This document shows positions 1 through 11,863 of a stretch of 64,000 nt of DNA, one piece after another. Below the pieces are notes generated by a model that worked only from the letters and a program-made list of their open reading frames with translations, was not told the DNA's origin and ran no database searches. This stretch comes from Xestospongia bergquistia (taxonomy: Eukaryota > Porifera > Demospongiae > Haplosclerida > Petrosiidae): assembly GCA_963965975.1 (NCBI GenBank), contig OZ014416.1:4774001-4838000 (forward strand), written 5' to 3'. Each line of letters starts with the position of its first letter. Within the stretch, counting starts at the first letter, position 1. The translations under genes and the position numbers were made by a program.

Positions 1-152
1 ACATTCCAATCAAGAGAAAAAAGCCATTTGCTCGTCTTCCTAACTTGTCTCATCTCAATACAGAGAAAAACTCACTTGTATCTATTGCTGTCTTATAAAA
101 AAATTAGTAAGAAAAAGATTATTTAAACTTATTTTGAACAAACTATATTTAG

Positions 153-988
153 ATCATTTTGGGATCATTTGGAACAATGCTCTATTTTGATGGCTTCTTT
201 GCATGAGGGTTTATCTCATGGTCATATTGATATAGAGGATGTAAAGCTTAAACTGAGAGTTTTATTCTCACAGCATCTAAGTCTTACTATAAGTATGACT
301 ATTGCACAATAACCTCACTCTCTCTCTCTTTCTTTCTTCTCATTTAGTAAGTTTTTGGAAGAAATAACAAGAGATTTAGATACAATATTGAAGATTCCAT
401 CCCTATTGCTATATTTAGTTGATGGTCTTGTACCATTAGTTACATCATTCTGTATTAAATTGTTTGCTCACAATAGCTCTACACTAACTAGTAAAGTCTA
501 TTCCCATTTACTAACACCTAAAGTACTGGCTGTCTTAAAATCAGTTGGAGATGTAGTAATTGTGAGGGTGACAAATGAAGTCTAAAACCATGTCACTATA
601 ACAATGTAGAATTTGATAAAAAAGCATACAGGTGTGCTATTGACAACAAGGAACAAACTTATCATTAGACTTTCTGCTTTCATAGCTTATAATTATACTT
701 TATAATACCTTCTGAAGATGATGTTGCTATAAAAGAGGTACTGAATGGAGTGAAAGTTAGGGAAGGAGGGAGCAGATTACAACTAAACAAAGCATGTCCA
801 TTTAAAATTGTGTCTAATTAGGCCATCTGCCATTTCTCACTTCAACTGTAGGCAAGAATGTTAGGTAAAAAATCCTTCACTAGTCCTGCTGTGAAGGAGT
901 ATGAAGAAAAACCAGAACAGGAAAGATTGATGAATTTGAAACATTTGTTTGCAATTACAAGACTACATATGAAGGAAAAGCATCAACA
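153..988 (+). pseudogene. Three candidate exons of an unrecognised + strand gene (possibly decayed)
   Basis: Three blocks have codon-like sequence and splice-like edges. Block 153-292 follows TATATTTAG and reads FWDHLEQCSILMASLHEG onward, with GTATGA after it. Block 348-585 follows a pyrimidine tract plus CATTTAG and reads KFLEEITRDLDTIL onward to a stop at 583-585. Block 852-988 follows CTGTAG and reads LGKKSFTSPAVKEYEEK onward, ending at GTAAGA. Joining the first two at the obvious sites puts a stop in frame, so the gene may be broken or the sites wrong. I do not recognise the family. Downstream lie two more small exons and a Death-domain relic in the same orientation, so this could be the body of one decayed gene. 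The window start cuts off anything upstream. Confidence 0.3.
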
Positions 989-1035
989 GTAAGAAAGGAC
1001 ATCAGTAAGTAAATGAGTGATTTTTGTAGATGAAA

Positions 1036-1096
1036 GTAGAGAGGGAGAGGGAAAGAGAGAAGAGAGATAGAGAGACGAGGTGGGAGGGAGAGAGTC
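1036..1096 (+). repeat. Polypurine tract
   Basis: About 60 bases of almost pure A/G (GAGAGGGAGAGGGAAAGAG and similar). A low-complexity tract between candidate exons; no function can be assigned. Confidence 0.7.
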
Positions 1097-1099
1097 TAA

Positions 1100-2213
1100 A
1101 ATGCAATAAGAGAAAGAAAAGTAGTTGTAGTAGTAGATGTTTTTGGACAATAGTTAAACAAGTCATTGAAATTACAATATTTTCTACTTATTTATAATGT
1201 AGTTAATAATAACAAAAATTATCATCTGGTACTAGTTTCAATGCACTAGTTAAATTGTTTACAGATTATGTAGTTCACACTGCTGATGAGTTAATATTAA
1301 TGTTTTTCATGAAGTACATTACTATGATAATTCTATAGGTAACTTACTTGTCATTTATCAAAAATTAATGGTCTACTCGAATTACTTGAGTATATTTATC
1401 CACTCATATGTCCTATTATTTGTCAATTCATTTACCCACTCACTTAGTTCATCAAACTAGTATCCATTCATTTGTCTGTCCATGTCTTTCTGTTTCCATC
1501 CATTCTGCAGCATTCTTTATCAGCAATCACATCAACCTTTCACTTTTAAAGAGAGTGCTAACCTTGACAATGTCTTACTGACTACACAACACGTTTTATC
1601 TGGTGTAGTTACAACATTATAATCCAGCAATGTTTGAAGAGTGAGTATTGTTAACTCCCACATATAATTAAACAACTATATTCTATTCAGACAGTATAAA
1701 AACAATCCAAGAAGCACTAGTTCAAAAAAATCACATGAGAAGGTGGATATGTCACCATTGACAGTTTTTATCATCCATTGTTTCATTCTTCCATCTCTTT
1801 ATCAGTCCATCCATCAATATTTCCAATAATCCATTAATCTATCTATTCATCCATCCATTTATTACTCATTAATATTCATCAGAAAATATAATAATCATTG
1901 ATGTTATTAATAGTATCCTGTTCATATACATATCACTTTCTATCATTATATCTTTTACAGGTCATGTTGTATTTGGTACATCCTAAAGATGTAATAGCTG
2001 TCCAAGTTTTAATTTCCTTTGAGTTCTACTTTATTTTGGATATGATTTTGTTAAGAATGAAATTGATAAAGACATTTAGAGAAATTTATTTTTATGAATT
2101 TTCTCATAAGTCAACTGACAAAACATTGCAACACTAAATTCTTTATAAGAATTAATGAACTATTAGAGAGTGTTATATCAAGTATTGGACAACATATATC
2201 AAGGTATGGATAA
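1100..2213. other. AT-rich stretch, no clear gene
   Basis: No convincing exon. 1780-1870 is rich in CCAT/CATCCAT-type simple sequence. A block after TTTTACAG at about 1961 stays open to 2137, but its hydrophobic, AT-driven composition does not look convincingly coding. Confidence 0.5.
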
Positions 2214-2300
2214 AATGTCTAGATAGATATATGGATTGATAGATAGATGGATGAATAGATAGATGAATGGATGGACAAATGGATAGATAGATGGAAACAG
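2214..2300 (+). repeat. Degenerate GATA/GATG tetranucleotide repeat
   Basis: Imperfect runs of GATA, GATG and GAAT units. Similar sequence occurs at 48480-48612. Confidence 0.75.
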
Positions 2301-2348
2301 TTGGACAAACAGATGTACTATGTATCAAATCTTTATTGAAATTTCCAG

Positions 2349-2546
2349 GAAGTCAGCAGCACATCCAGAGAGACACTTCCTCTTCCTTCTCCTCCTGCTT
2401 CACTTACTCAACTAATGATAGATGAGGTATACACATAATGTTAATTATAATTACAAAAATTACTATACACTTTAGTGATTAATGTTTATTGTTTTTTTGG
2501 TTTGTTTGTTTAGACTTTCTTCTCAGAGTCAGCACAACATGACCAG
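2349..2546 (+). CDS. Two small candidate exons, Ser/Pro-rich linker type
   Basis: 2349-2426 lies between TTTCCAG and GTATAC and reads EVSSTSRETLPLPSPPASL onward (26 codons, phase 0). 2514-2546 lies between GTTTAG and GTAAGAG and reads TFFSESAQHDQ (11 codons, phase 0). Both keep frame with each other. They resemble the short Ser/Thr-rich linker exons that precede the Death domain in the intact gene at 35-36 kb, and a Death-domain relic follows here too. They are probably linker exons of a decayed paralogue; no expression evidence can be seen. Confidence 0.35.
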
Positions 2547-2635
2547 GTAAGAGTGAGTGTAGACATTTATTTTATAGACACATATTATTGTTATTTGGTA
2601 TTTATCATATTTAATGACAAACACATTAGACATTT

Positions 2636-3755
2636 GATTGTCATAGCTACAATTATGTTCTGAAAAAATGGTCCCTTTACAACATCCAAAATGGTGTTTC
2701 AAATGACAGAAGTACCTTTACCTTGACCATTCGTGAATGGTCTTGTGAGTAATGTGATTAACTCTTGTTAGATTTGAGTAATTATATTGAGCCAAATATT
2801 GAAGGTCACTGTATCTAACTCGAGAGGGCCCTCTAAAGAAGAAATCTAAAGAAGAAATCAATAAGATTCCTAATACTCCTGAAAGTATGTATAGTAATGA
2901 CTGCATTACAATTATATGATAAAATCTTATATCTCTAACAACTAATTAATTCTACAACTAATGAACTACATGACTTGTCATTAGTTTATTATTAATAAGA
3001 ACAGTTACTACTTTACAGTATCTCATTATATATTATTCAATAGTAAATATCATTTATCGATTAAATTAACTGATCAATTTACTATTCTAGTTGTTTTATA
3101 GATGAAAGATTCAATTAACAAACTAGCTTTATTGCATGGACTTTGAAACTGACAAATTATATTTCATTGGACAGTATTATTTATTCTCTTATGATTTATC
3201 AAAGTCAACATAATGTTTAATATTATGATAACTATAATTAGGATCTAGTTTATAGGGAATAGTATGATGGATTCCTGACCAGCTGTGACACATTTCACAG
3301 TTATTTGGTGAAGTAGGTGTGTTAAATAGTTATGCCATTATGGTCGTAGACTTAGCTTCTTCTATTCTCTTAAAAACATTTTGATGCAATAGTACTGCTA
3401 GTAATGTGATTGATCTCATTGACAACCTCTTATAATGTACATAGTCCAGTGCTCATTCTACTTAGTCAAAATTTGATGGCAGTTTACATGATATTATTGT
3501 AATTGTTATTTCCTTGTTTCCTTTGATCATGTTAATTATGTTAGTCATTGGACTGATTCAGACTATATCTACAAAATATTTAAATCTTTTATTAATAAAT
3601 AAATTGACTTACAATGATGTGTCTTAAAATACATAAAATTTATATTATTGTTGTTTAATATTTGTTCCATTAATGAATGATAAGCTGTTTACAATAATTT
3701 ATAATTAGTTTAATAAATTTAGTGACAACTGTTTCTTTAACATATTCTGCTATTT
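2636..3755 (+). repeat. Segmental duplicate copy A (matches 61786-63850)
   Basis: The block starting ATTGTCATAGCTACA at 2639 is nearly the same as that at 61786, including the DD relic. The later part (2925-3720, ACTACATGACTTGTCATTAG onward) matches 62647-63850, except that copy C carries a LINE fragment. Copy A runs directly into satellite array 1. Confidence 0.75.
2790..2886 (+). pseudogene. Death-domain exon relic (3' part)
   Basis: The block containing CGAGAGGGCCCTCTAAAG matches, with indels, the end of the Death-domain exon better kept at 47597-47681 (the LEGPLKEKS stretch), and ends in a GTATGT donor-like site. A stop codon lies just before the conserved Leu-Glu, and a short repeated AAGAAGAAATC stretch breaks the frame. 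The same relic recurs at about 61936-62015. Not a functional exon. Confidence 0.5.
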
Positions 3756-5450
3756 CTAGGAGGAGACATCATGCCCATTTTAACAGTTGCCACGGCAACA
3801 TTCCTTAGCATAGAGTAGTCATAAAAATGACTATTAAAGACAAATTCTAACCTTAAGTTACCAACAATTTTTAACAGATTCTGGCATGTCTGGGAGAACA
3901 CACCACACCCATTTTTAAATTACCACTTTCTAAGAATCATAAAAATGCTATTACAGACAACTTTAAGCCTTACCTTATGAGCAAAAACTGTTTCTTTAAC
4001 ATATTTCGGCATTTCTAGGAAGGAGACACCACACTGATTTTTTAAATTGCCATGGCAACATTCCTATGAATAGAATAGTCATAAAAATGGCTATTACAGA
4101 CACCTTCTAACCTTAACGTATTCTGCTATTTCTGGGAGGAGACACCACACCTACTTTTATAATTGCCACGACAACATTCCTATGTATAGAATAGTTATAA
4201 AAATGACTATTACAGACAACTTTAAACCTTAAGTCACCAGCAATAACTTTTTTTCAACATATTCTGCTATTTCTGGGAGAAGACACCACACCCATTTTTT
4301 AAATTGCCATAGCAACATTCCTATGTATAGAGTAGTCATAAAATGGCTATTACAGACACCTTCTAACCTTAACATATTCTGCCATTTCTAAGAAGACACA
4401 CCACACCTACTTTAATAATTGCCACAACAACATTCCTATGTATAGAATAGTTATAAAAATGACCATTACAGACAACTTTATACCTTAAGTCACCACTCAC
4501 CAGCAATAACTGTTTCTTCAACATATTCTGCTAATTACTGGGAGGAGACACCACACCCCTTTTTAAAATTGCCATAGCAACATTCCTATGTATAGAATAG
4601 TCATTAAATGGCTATTACAGACACTTTGTAACCTTAACATATTCTGCCATTTCAGGGAGGAGACACCACACCTACTACAATAATTGCCACGACAATATTC
4701 CTATGTATAGAATAGCTATAAAAATGACTATTACAGGAAATTTTAAATCTTAAGTTACCAGCAAAAAGTGTTCCTTCAACATATTCTGCTATTTCTGGGA
4801 GGAGACACCACACCTACTTTTACAATTACAACGACAACATTCCTATGTATAGAATAGTTATAAAAATGACTATTATAGACAACTTTAAAATTTAAGTTAC
4901 CAGCAATAACTGTTTCTTCAACATATTCTTCTATTACTGGGAGGAGACACCACACCAATTTTTTTAAATTGCCATGGCAACATTCCTATGAATAGAGTAG
5001 TCATAAAATGGCTATTACAGACACCTTCTAACCTTAACGTATTCTGCTATTTCTGGGAGGAGACACCACACCTACTTTTACAATTGCAATGACAACATTC
5101 CTATGTATAGAATAGTTATAAAAATGACTATTACAGACAACATTAAATCTTAAGTTACCAGCAAAAGTCTTCCTTCAACATATTCTGATATTTCTGGGAG
5201 GAGACACCACAACTACTTTTATAATTGCCATGACAACATTCCTATGTATAGAATAGTTATAAAAATGACTATTACAGACAACTTTAAATCTTAAGTTACC
5301 AGCAAGTCTTCCTTCAACATATTCTGATATTTCTGGGAGGATACACCACACCCATTTGTTAAATTGCCATGGCAACATTCCTATGCATAGAATAATTATA
5401 AAAATGACTATTATGGATAATTTTAAATCTTAAGCTACCAGCAATAACTG
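3756..5450 (+). repeat. Satellite array 1, alternating long/short monomers
   Basis: About 13 tandem copies of a unit with AGGAGACACCACACC, ATTGCCATGGCAACATTCC, ATAGAATAGTTATAAAAATG and ACTATTACAGACAA. Distances between successive CCTTAA landmarks alternate between about 140-149 and 116-117 (4227, 4367, 4483, 4632, 4748), so part of the array has a dimeric higher-order unit. The short form lacks the AGTTACCAGCAATAACTG segment. Same orientation and family as the 53.6-59.5 kb array. Short open frames inside are by-products of the repeat. Confidence 0.9.
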
Positions 5451-5633
5451 TTTTCGCTCAATATTACGTTTTGAACTGAAAGTTTGAAATATCCATAATG
5501 ACAACTAGATGGACTTGGTCTGATTTACTTATGTCTGTATCGTAGAAGGGATCAGAAACATCATATGAAGATTATTGTCATTATTACATTTATGATGTTA
5601 GAGTAGACTGTGTTGATAGCTGATTAATGAAAA

Positions 5634-5797
5634 GGGGGAGACCTTAGTTGCTCAATCTGGTTAACTGCATGCTATCAGATAATCTGGTCATTTCTTTTAG
5701 TGAGGAGGTAGCCCCTAAATGAAGATGATTTGAGGGGTGGTTATTGGTGTAACTTGCCTATGATGACATCATAGGGTTAATAATGGTAGTGTGATAC
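5634..5797 (+). repeat. Left terminal inverted repeat of the foldback element
   Basis: Pairs with 11703-11863. Shared landmarks from outside in: GGGGGAG, AAATGA.GAT.AT, GGTGTAAC, TTGCCTATGATGACATCAT, AGGGTTAATAATGGTAGTG. The right copy has about 27 extra bases (TGATGATATCGTATGACATC region) inside the palindromic CCTATGATGACATCATAGG block. Confidence 0.7.
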
Positions 5798-5800
5798 AGT

Positions 5801-7165
5801 TGTTGTAGGCAATACTGGTATTATAGGTAATAATGGTATTATAGGTAATACAGGTATTGTAGGTAATACTGGTATTCTAGGTAATATAGGTATTGTAAGT
5901 AATACTGGTATTCTAGGCAATACAGGTATTGTAGGTAATATTGGTATTGTAGGTAATACTGGTATTCTAGGTAATACAGGTATTGTAGGTAATATTGGTC
6001 TTATAGGTAATAATGGTATTGTGGGTAATACTGGTATTCTAGGTAATACAGGTATTGTAGGTAATACTGGTATTATAGGTAATACAGGTATTGTAGGTAA
6101 TACAGGTATTCTAGGTAATACAGGTATTGTAGGTAATACAGGTATTGTAGGTAATATTGGTATTGTAGGTAATACTGGTATTATAGGTAATACAGGTATT
6201 GTAGGTAATACTGGTATTCTAGGTAATATTGGTATTGTAGGTAATACAGGTATTCTAGGTAATACAGGTATTCTAAGTAATATTGGTATTGTAGGTAATA
6301 CAGGTATTGTAGGTAATACAGGTATTGTAGGTAATATTGGTATTGTAGGTAATACAGGTATTCTAGGTAATACAGGTATTGTACTAATACAGGTATTATA
6401 GGTAATACAGGTAATGTAGGTAATACAGGTATTCTAGGTAATACAGGTATTGTAGGTAATACTGGTATTATAGGTAATACAGGTATTGTAGGTAATACAG
6501 GTATTCTAGGTAATACAGGTATTCTAGGTAATATTGGTATTGTAGGTAATACTGGTATTCTAGGTAATACTGGTATTGTGGGTAATACTGGTATTGTAGG
6601 TAATACTGGTATTCTAGGTAATATTGGTATTGTAGGTAATACTGGTATTATAGGTAATACAGGTATTGTAGGTAATACTGGTATTCTAGGTAATACAGGT
6701 ATTTAGGTAATACTGGTATTGTAGGTAATACTGGTATTCTAGGTAATATAAGTATTGTAGGTAATACTGGTATTCTAGGTAATATTGGTATTCTAGGTAA
6801 TACAGGTATTGTAGGTAATACTGGTATTCTAGGTAAGACTGGTATTTTAAGTAATACTGGTATTCTAGGTAATACAGGTATCGTAGGTAATACTGGTATT
6901 ATAGGTAATAATGGTATTGTAGGTGATACTGGTATTCTAGGTAATACAGGTATTGTAGGTAATACTGGTATTATAGGTAGTAATGGTATTGTAGGTAATA
7001 CTGGTATTCTAGGTAATACAGGTATTGTAGGTAATTCCGGTATTGTAGGTAATATTGGTATTGTAGGTAATACAGGTATTTGTAGGTAATACTGGTATTG
7101 TTTGTAATATTGGTATTGTGGGTAATACTGGTATTGTAGGTAATACTGGTATTGTACATAATGCT
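5801..7165 (+). repeat. 18-bp minisatellite, left arm
   Basis: About 75 tandem copies of GGTAATACTGGTATTGTA. Variation is concentrated at two sites: the base before TAGG (G, C or A) and T/A in AC[T/A]GG. Read inward from the terminus it encodes a hexapeptide repeat, [V/L/I]GNTGI. Indels (for example near 6383 and 6703) break the frame, so no single frame crosses the arm. Confidence 0.95.
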
Positions 7166-7332
7166 GGTATTGTAAGAAATACTTGTACTTTAGTTAATAG
7201 TGCTAATTGGTTATTTTATTATTGTTACGTTTGTATTGAAGTAGGAATGGCATATTTATTAGCAAGTAGCTTAATATAAGTGAAGGTTTATATTATGAAC
7301 AGTTGATAAAAGCAATTGCTTGACATATTCAG

Positions 7333-8829
7333 AGCCTACGAGAAGAGTATGCTGCTGAACTAATTGTCAAATTGGTGAAAGACTGCAGCTGCATTGGTAA
7401 ATAATTGACACAATCAGAAATTGATTCCCTCACTGCCTCAACCTCTGTTTCTTCCATTGCACAACCATTTCCATCTAATGACATTATTGCACGATGTTTC
7501 ATTATACACTTTCAACAAAATGAAGACATTTATTCAGCACATATGATCAATTTATCCATAAGAAAAAGCATCTGTTTAGACCACACATTTAAGATGGCAT
7601 CAAATATTGGATATTTACGACCTGATGGAAGGTGGGTCACCCAGTATGGCAGTGTGTTTATGGTGTTGAATGAAGAAGGTGAAGTTGTTACTTGGCAATT
7701 TACCAACTCAACCTCAATTGATGAAGTGCAATCGCTATTGTGTAGTCTAAAAGAAAGAACCAAAGTTTCAGAAGATAGCCATTTGACAATATACGTTGAC
7801 AACTGTTGTCTTATTTGATCCAAGCTGAAGTTAATATTTGGAAATGACACAATTGTGAAGTTAGACGTATTTCATGCAGTACAGCGTGTAACACGGGCTA
7901 TGTCAAAAAGGCATTTGCTGAAATTGAAGGAGATGGCAATTGCTGTTTTACACCTGTGGCTTTTGGTCTGATCACCATCGGTACAAACCCAACATGTGAA
8001 AACAAACAGTTTCTGCTATCATGTGGAATTGATCTATCAATGAATATGCAAGCCATAGCAACTCAACTTAGATATCTTGCTGTAGCTGAGTGACTGAGAA
8101 TTATTGTTACTATCAAGACTTCGTGCCTAGTGTGGACATTCAGCAAGAAGCTTCCAAGTTTCTAGCCTCTGGATTCTACTACGGGGACCTAGCAGACACA
8201 ATGATTTTGGCATTATCAAATGCTCTTCAAACTACCATAATAGTATTTTCATCCATTGAATGCCATCCAGTTTTCTGTATATCACCATGCACACAGACAA
8301 TTTCTATGCCAATTATGGTAGCATTTACACAGTATGGCTCTGGGCATTATGATGGGGTACTCATTAAGAGTAAAGGTGATCAGACTCCAAAGGTGCATCT
8401 GACATGTAGCTGTGGAAAAAATGACAAAGAAGACAAACCCCATTGCTAAGAAATAAAGTGTAAGTATACAACAGTCATCTGTTGTGCTTGCTTGAAAAGC
8501 AAGAGAGCCTGTTCTGAATATTGTCGTTGCAAGAACTGTGGTAACAAACTTGGAAAAAAGTAGTACGTGAAGTCCAACAATGCAAAAGGAGGAAGCATGA
8601 ATGGCAAATGTTTCGTCACCTCAGTAGTATTGAATTTGCAGATGGTAAGCAGGAAGATTTATCAGCAGGACCATTAACTATCATGGAGTTATTTGTTCAG
8701 GAAAATGTACTAGTTTACTGTGAGGAAGAAGCAATAGAACCTACTCCAGAAAACATGTCACTATTATATAGACAAATTTTAGCATCAACAATAGTGTCCA
8801 GTCCTGCATTACCTCTTAAGTCAGAAGAA
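7333..8829 (+). pseudogene. Decayed transposase with OTU protease and CXC-like Cys-rich domain
   Basis: Central gene of the foldback element. 7333-7910 reads as an RNase-H-like DDE transposase: DHTFKMASNIGY holds a candidate first Asp (MULE transposases have DGTFK), IYVDNCC a second, followed by KLDVFHAVQR and KRH. The third acidic region is missing: right after KRH the frame changes into an OTU cysteine protease (EGDGNCCF, Cys box, ~7925; GDLADTMILAL ~8190; GSGHYDGVL, His box, ~8340). A cysteine-rich stretch (8403-8560) with CACLKSKRACSEYCRCKNCGN resembles a tesmin/CXC domain. A C-terminal block (8608-8829) reads LTIMELFVQENVLVYCEEE. Lesions: stops at 7402, 7816 and 8446, a frame change near 7910 (probable internal deletion) and a 1-nt shift near 8088. 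Not functional here; superfamily not settled. Confidence 0.7.
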
Positions 8830-9100
8830 TGAAAAGGACATAAGTAAATTTCTTGTCATGCACCAAAAAAATCTAGCTACCTTCCAAAGGCTGTGCAGAA
8901 ATCAACTTGATTGGAACACAAGTAAAGAATTATAAAAAAACGTTAAGAAAAATCAATATGTATATATAGACCATTGCATTAATTTCAGTTCTAATGTAAT
9001 AAACATAATCAAACATTACGTAGTAGACAGTATTATTCTATTATTATTACTGCGAAGAGAGTATATAAAATACCAAATGTTGTTATCACTTATTCCCTTA

Positions 9101-11702
9101 CAAGTATTACCTACAATACCAGTATTACCTACATTACCAGTATTACCTACAATACCAGTATTACCTACAATACCTGTAATACCTAGAATACCAGTATTAC
9201 CTACAATACCAATATTACCTACAATACCTCTATTACCTAGAATACCAGTATTACCTACAATACCAGTATTACCTACAATACCTGTATTACCTAGAATACC
9301 AGTATTACCTACAATACCAGTATTACCTACAATACCAATAATACCAGTATTACCAACAATACCAGTATTACACACTATACCAGTACTAACCGCAATACCA
9401 GTATTACCTAGAATACCAGTATTACCAACAATACCTGTATAACTTTGAATACCAGTATTACCCACAATACCAGTATTACCTACAATACCTGTATTACATA
9501 CAATACTAGTATTACCTAGAATACCTGTATTACCCAGAATACCAGTATTATCCATAATACCAATATTATCTAGAATACCAGTATTACCTAGAATACCAGT
9601 ATTACCTACAATACCTGTATTACCAACAATACCAATATTACCTACAATACCGGTATTGCCTATAATACCAGTATTACCAGTATTACCTAGTATTATCCAC
9701 AATACCAGTATTATCTACAATACCAGTATTACTTACAATACCTGTATTACCTAGAATACCAGTATTACCCATAATACCAGTATTACCTATAATACCAGTA
9801 TTACCCACAATACCAGTATTACCTAGAATACCAGTATTACCTAGAATACCAGTATTACCTACAATACCTGTATTACCTAAAATACTAGTATTACCCACAA
9901 TACCTGTATTACCTAGAATACTAGTATTACCCACAATACCTGCATTACCTACAATACCAGTATTACCTAGAATACCTGTATTACCTACAATATCACTATT
10001 ACCCACAATACCAATATTACATACAATACCAGAATTACCTATAATACCAGTATTACCCACAATACCTAGAATACCTGTATTACCTACAATACCAATATTA
10101 CCCACAATACCAGTATTACCTACAATACCTGTATTACCTATAATACCAGTATTACCTACAATACCAGTATTACTTACAATACCTGTATTACCTAGAATAC
10201 CAGTATTACCTATATTACTAGTATTACATAGAATACCAGTATTACCTAGAATACCTGTATTACCTAGAATACCAGTATTACCTACAATACCAGTATTACT
10301 TACAATACCTGTATTACCTAGAATACCAGCTAAACCTATATTACTAGTAATACCTAGAATACCAGTATTACCTAGAATACCTGTATTACCTAGAATACCA
10401 TTATTACCTACAATACCTGTATTACCTAGAATACCATTATTACCTACAATACCAGTATTACCTACAATACCTGTATTACCTAGAATACCAGTATTACCTA
10501 GAATACCAGTATTACCTACTATACCTGTATTACCTACAATACCTCTATTACCTACAATACCAATATTACCTAGAATACTAGCATTACCCACAATACCCGT
10601 ATTACCTAGAATACCAGTATTACCTAGAATACCTGCATTACCAACAATACCAGTATTACCTACAATACCTGCATTACCTACAATACCTGTATTGCCTAGA
10701 ATACCAGTATTACCTACAATACCAGTATTACCTACATTACCAGTATTACCAGTATTACCTACAATACCTATATTACCCACAATACCAGTATTACCTACAA
10801 TACCTGTATTACCTACAATACCAATATTACCTACAATAACAGTATTACCTAGAATACCTGTATTACCAACAATACCAGTATTACCTACAATACCAGTATT
10901 ACTTACAATACCTGTATTACCTAGAATACCAGTATTACCTATATTACCAGTATTACCTAGAATACCTGTATTACCTAGAATACCTGTATTACCTAGAATA
11001 CCAGTATTACCTACAATACCAGTATTACCTACAATACCTGTATTACCTAGAATACCAGTATTACCTACAATACCAGTATTACCCACAATACCAGCATTAC
11101 CTATAATACCAGTATTACCCACAATACCTGTATTACCTAGAATACCTGTATTACCTACAATACCAATATTACCTATAATACCAGTATTACCTACGATACC
11201 ATTATTACCTATAATACCAGTATTACCTACAATACCTGTATTACCTAGGATACCAGTATTACCTAGAATACCTGTATTACCTATAATACCAATATTACCT
11301 ACAATACCAGTATTACCTAGAATACCAGTATTACCTACAATACCTGTATTACCTAGAATACCAATATTACCTAGAATACCAGTATTACCTAGAATACCTG
11401 CATTACCAACAATACCAGTATTACCTACAATACCTGTATTACTTACAATACCAGTATTACCTACAATACCTGTATTACCTACAATACCTGTATTACCTAG
11501 AATACCAGTATTACCTACAATACCAGTATTACCTACAATACCAGTATTACCTACAATACCTGTATTACCTAGAATACCAGTATTACCCACAATACCAGTA
11601 TTACCTACAATACCTGCATTACCTACAATACCTGTATTACCTAGAATACCAGTATTACCTAAAATACCAGTATTACTTGCAATGCCAGTATTATTTACAA
11701 TC
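9101..11702 (-). repeat. 18-bp minisatellite, right arm (inverted)
   Basis: About 145 copies of the same unit as the left arm in opposite orientation (+ strand reads AATACCAGTATTACCTAC). A 635-codon minus-strand stretch (9683-11590) stays open because the unit is a multiple of three with no stop codon in that frame; the + strand likewise stays open as LPTIPV repeats. The right arm is nearly twice as long as the left. I treat these open frames as repeat by-products. Confidence 0.95.
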
Positions 11703-11863
11703 CCATCACACTACCATTATTAACCCTATGATGTCATACGATATCATCAATGATGTCATCATAGGCAAAGTTACACCAAGAAGGACCCGAGGGGCTCATC
11801 ATAATCGTCATTTGACGCAATTATCATCACGTGGTAATAACTGCCAAATTAGGCGCTCCCCCC
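11703..11863 (-). repeat. Right terminal inverted repeat of the foldback element
   Basis: Inverted match to 5634-5797, most clearly ATCACACTACCATTATTAACCC at 11704 and ATGATGTCATCATAGGCAA at 11751, ending GGCGCTCCCCCC at 11863. Confidence 0.7.

Larger units (their letters stand above)
5634..11863. mobile_element. Foldback-type DNA transposon with minisatellite arms
   Basis: A 6.2-kb unit bounded by diverged inverted termini. The left end starts GGGGGAG at 5634 and the right end, read on the minus strand, starts GGGGGGAGCGCC at 11863. The best conserved inner TIR block is GGTGTAAC..TTGCCTATGATGACATCAT..AGGGTTAATAATGGTAGTGTGAT (5748-5796, and 11704-11783 inverted). Next inward are two long opposed arrays of one 18-bp minisatellite (5801-7165 and 9101-11702), then a central gene (7333-8829). 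Long tandem-repeat inverted arms around a transposase define foldback elements such as Drosophila FB/NOF, and known FB transposases are MULE-like. No clean target-site duplication was found; the outermost ends are approximate. Confidence 0.75.

Noticed and set aside
4776-5378. Two ~60-codon minus-strand frames in satellite array 1
   Set aside because: Both are the same satellite monomer read backwards.
6021-7159. Open frames in the left minisatellite arm as a protein gene
   Set aside because: The unit length (18) is a multiple of three, so frames stay open by default; indels break the frame repeatedly and no start or splice context is seen.
5801-11702. CRISPR array
   Set aside because: Units are contiguous 18-mers with no spacers, and the context is eukaryotic.
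10692-11723. 343-codon LPTIPV-repeat frame on the + strand of the right arm
   Set aside because: Antisense of the same minisatellite; changes are not conservative in this frame.
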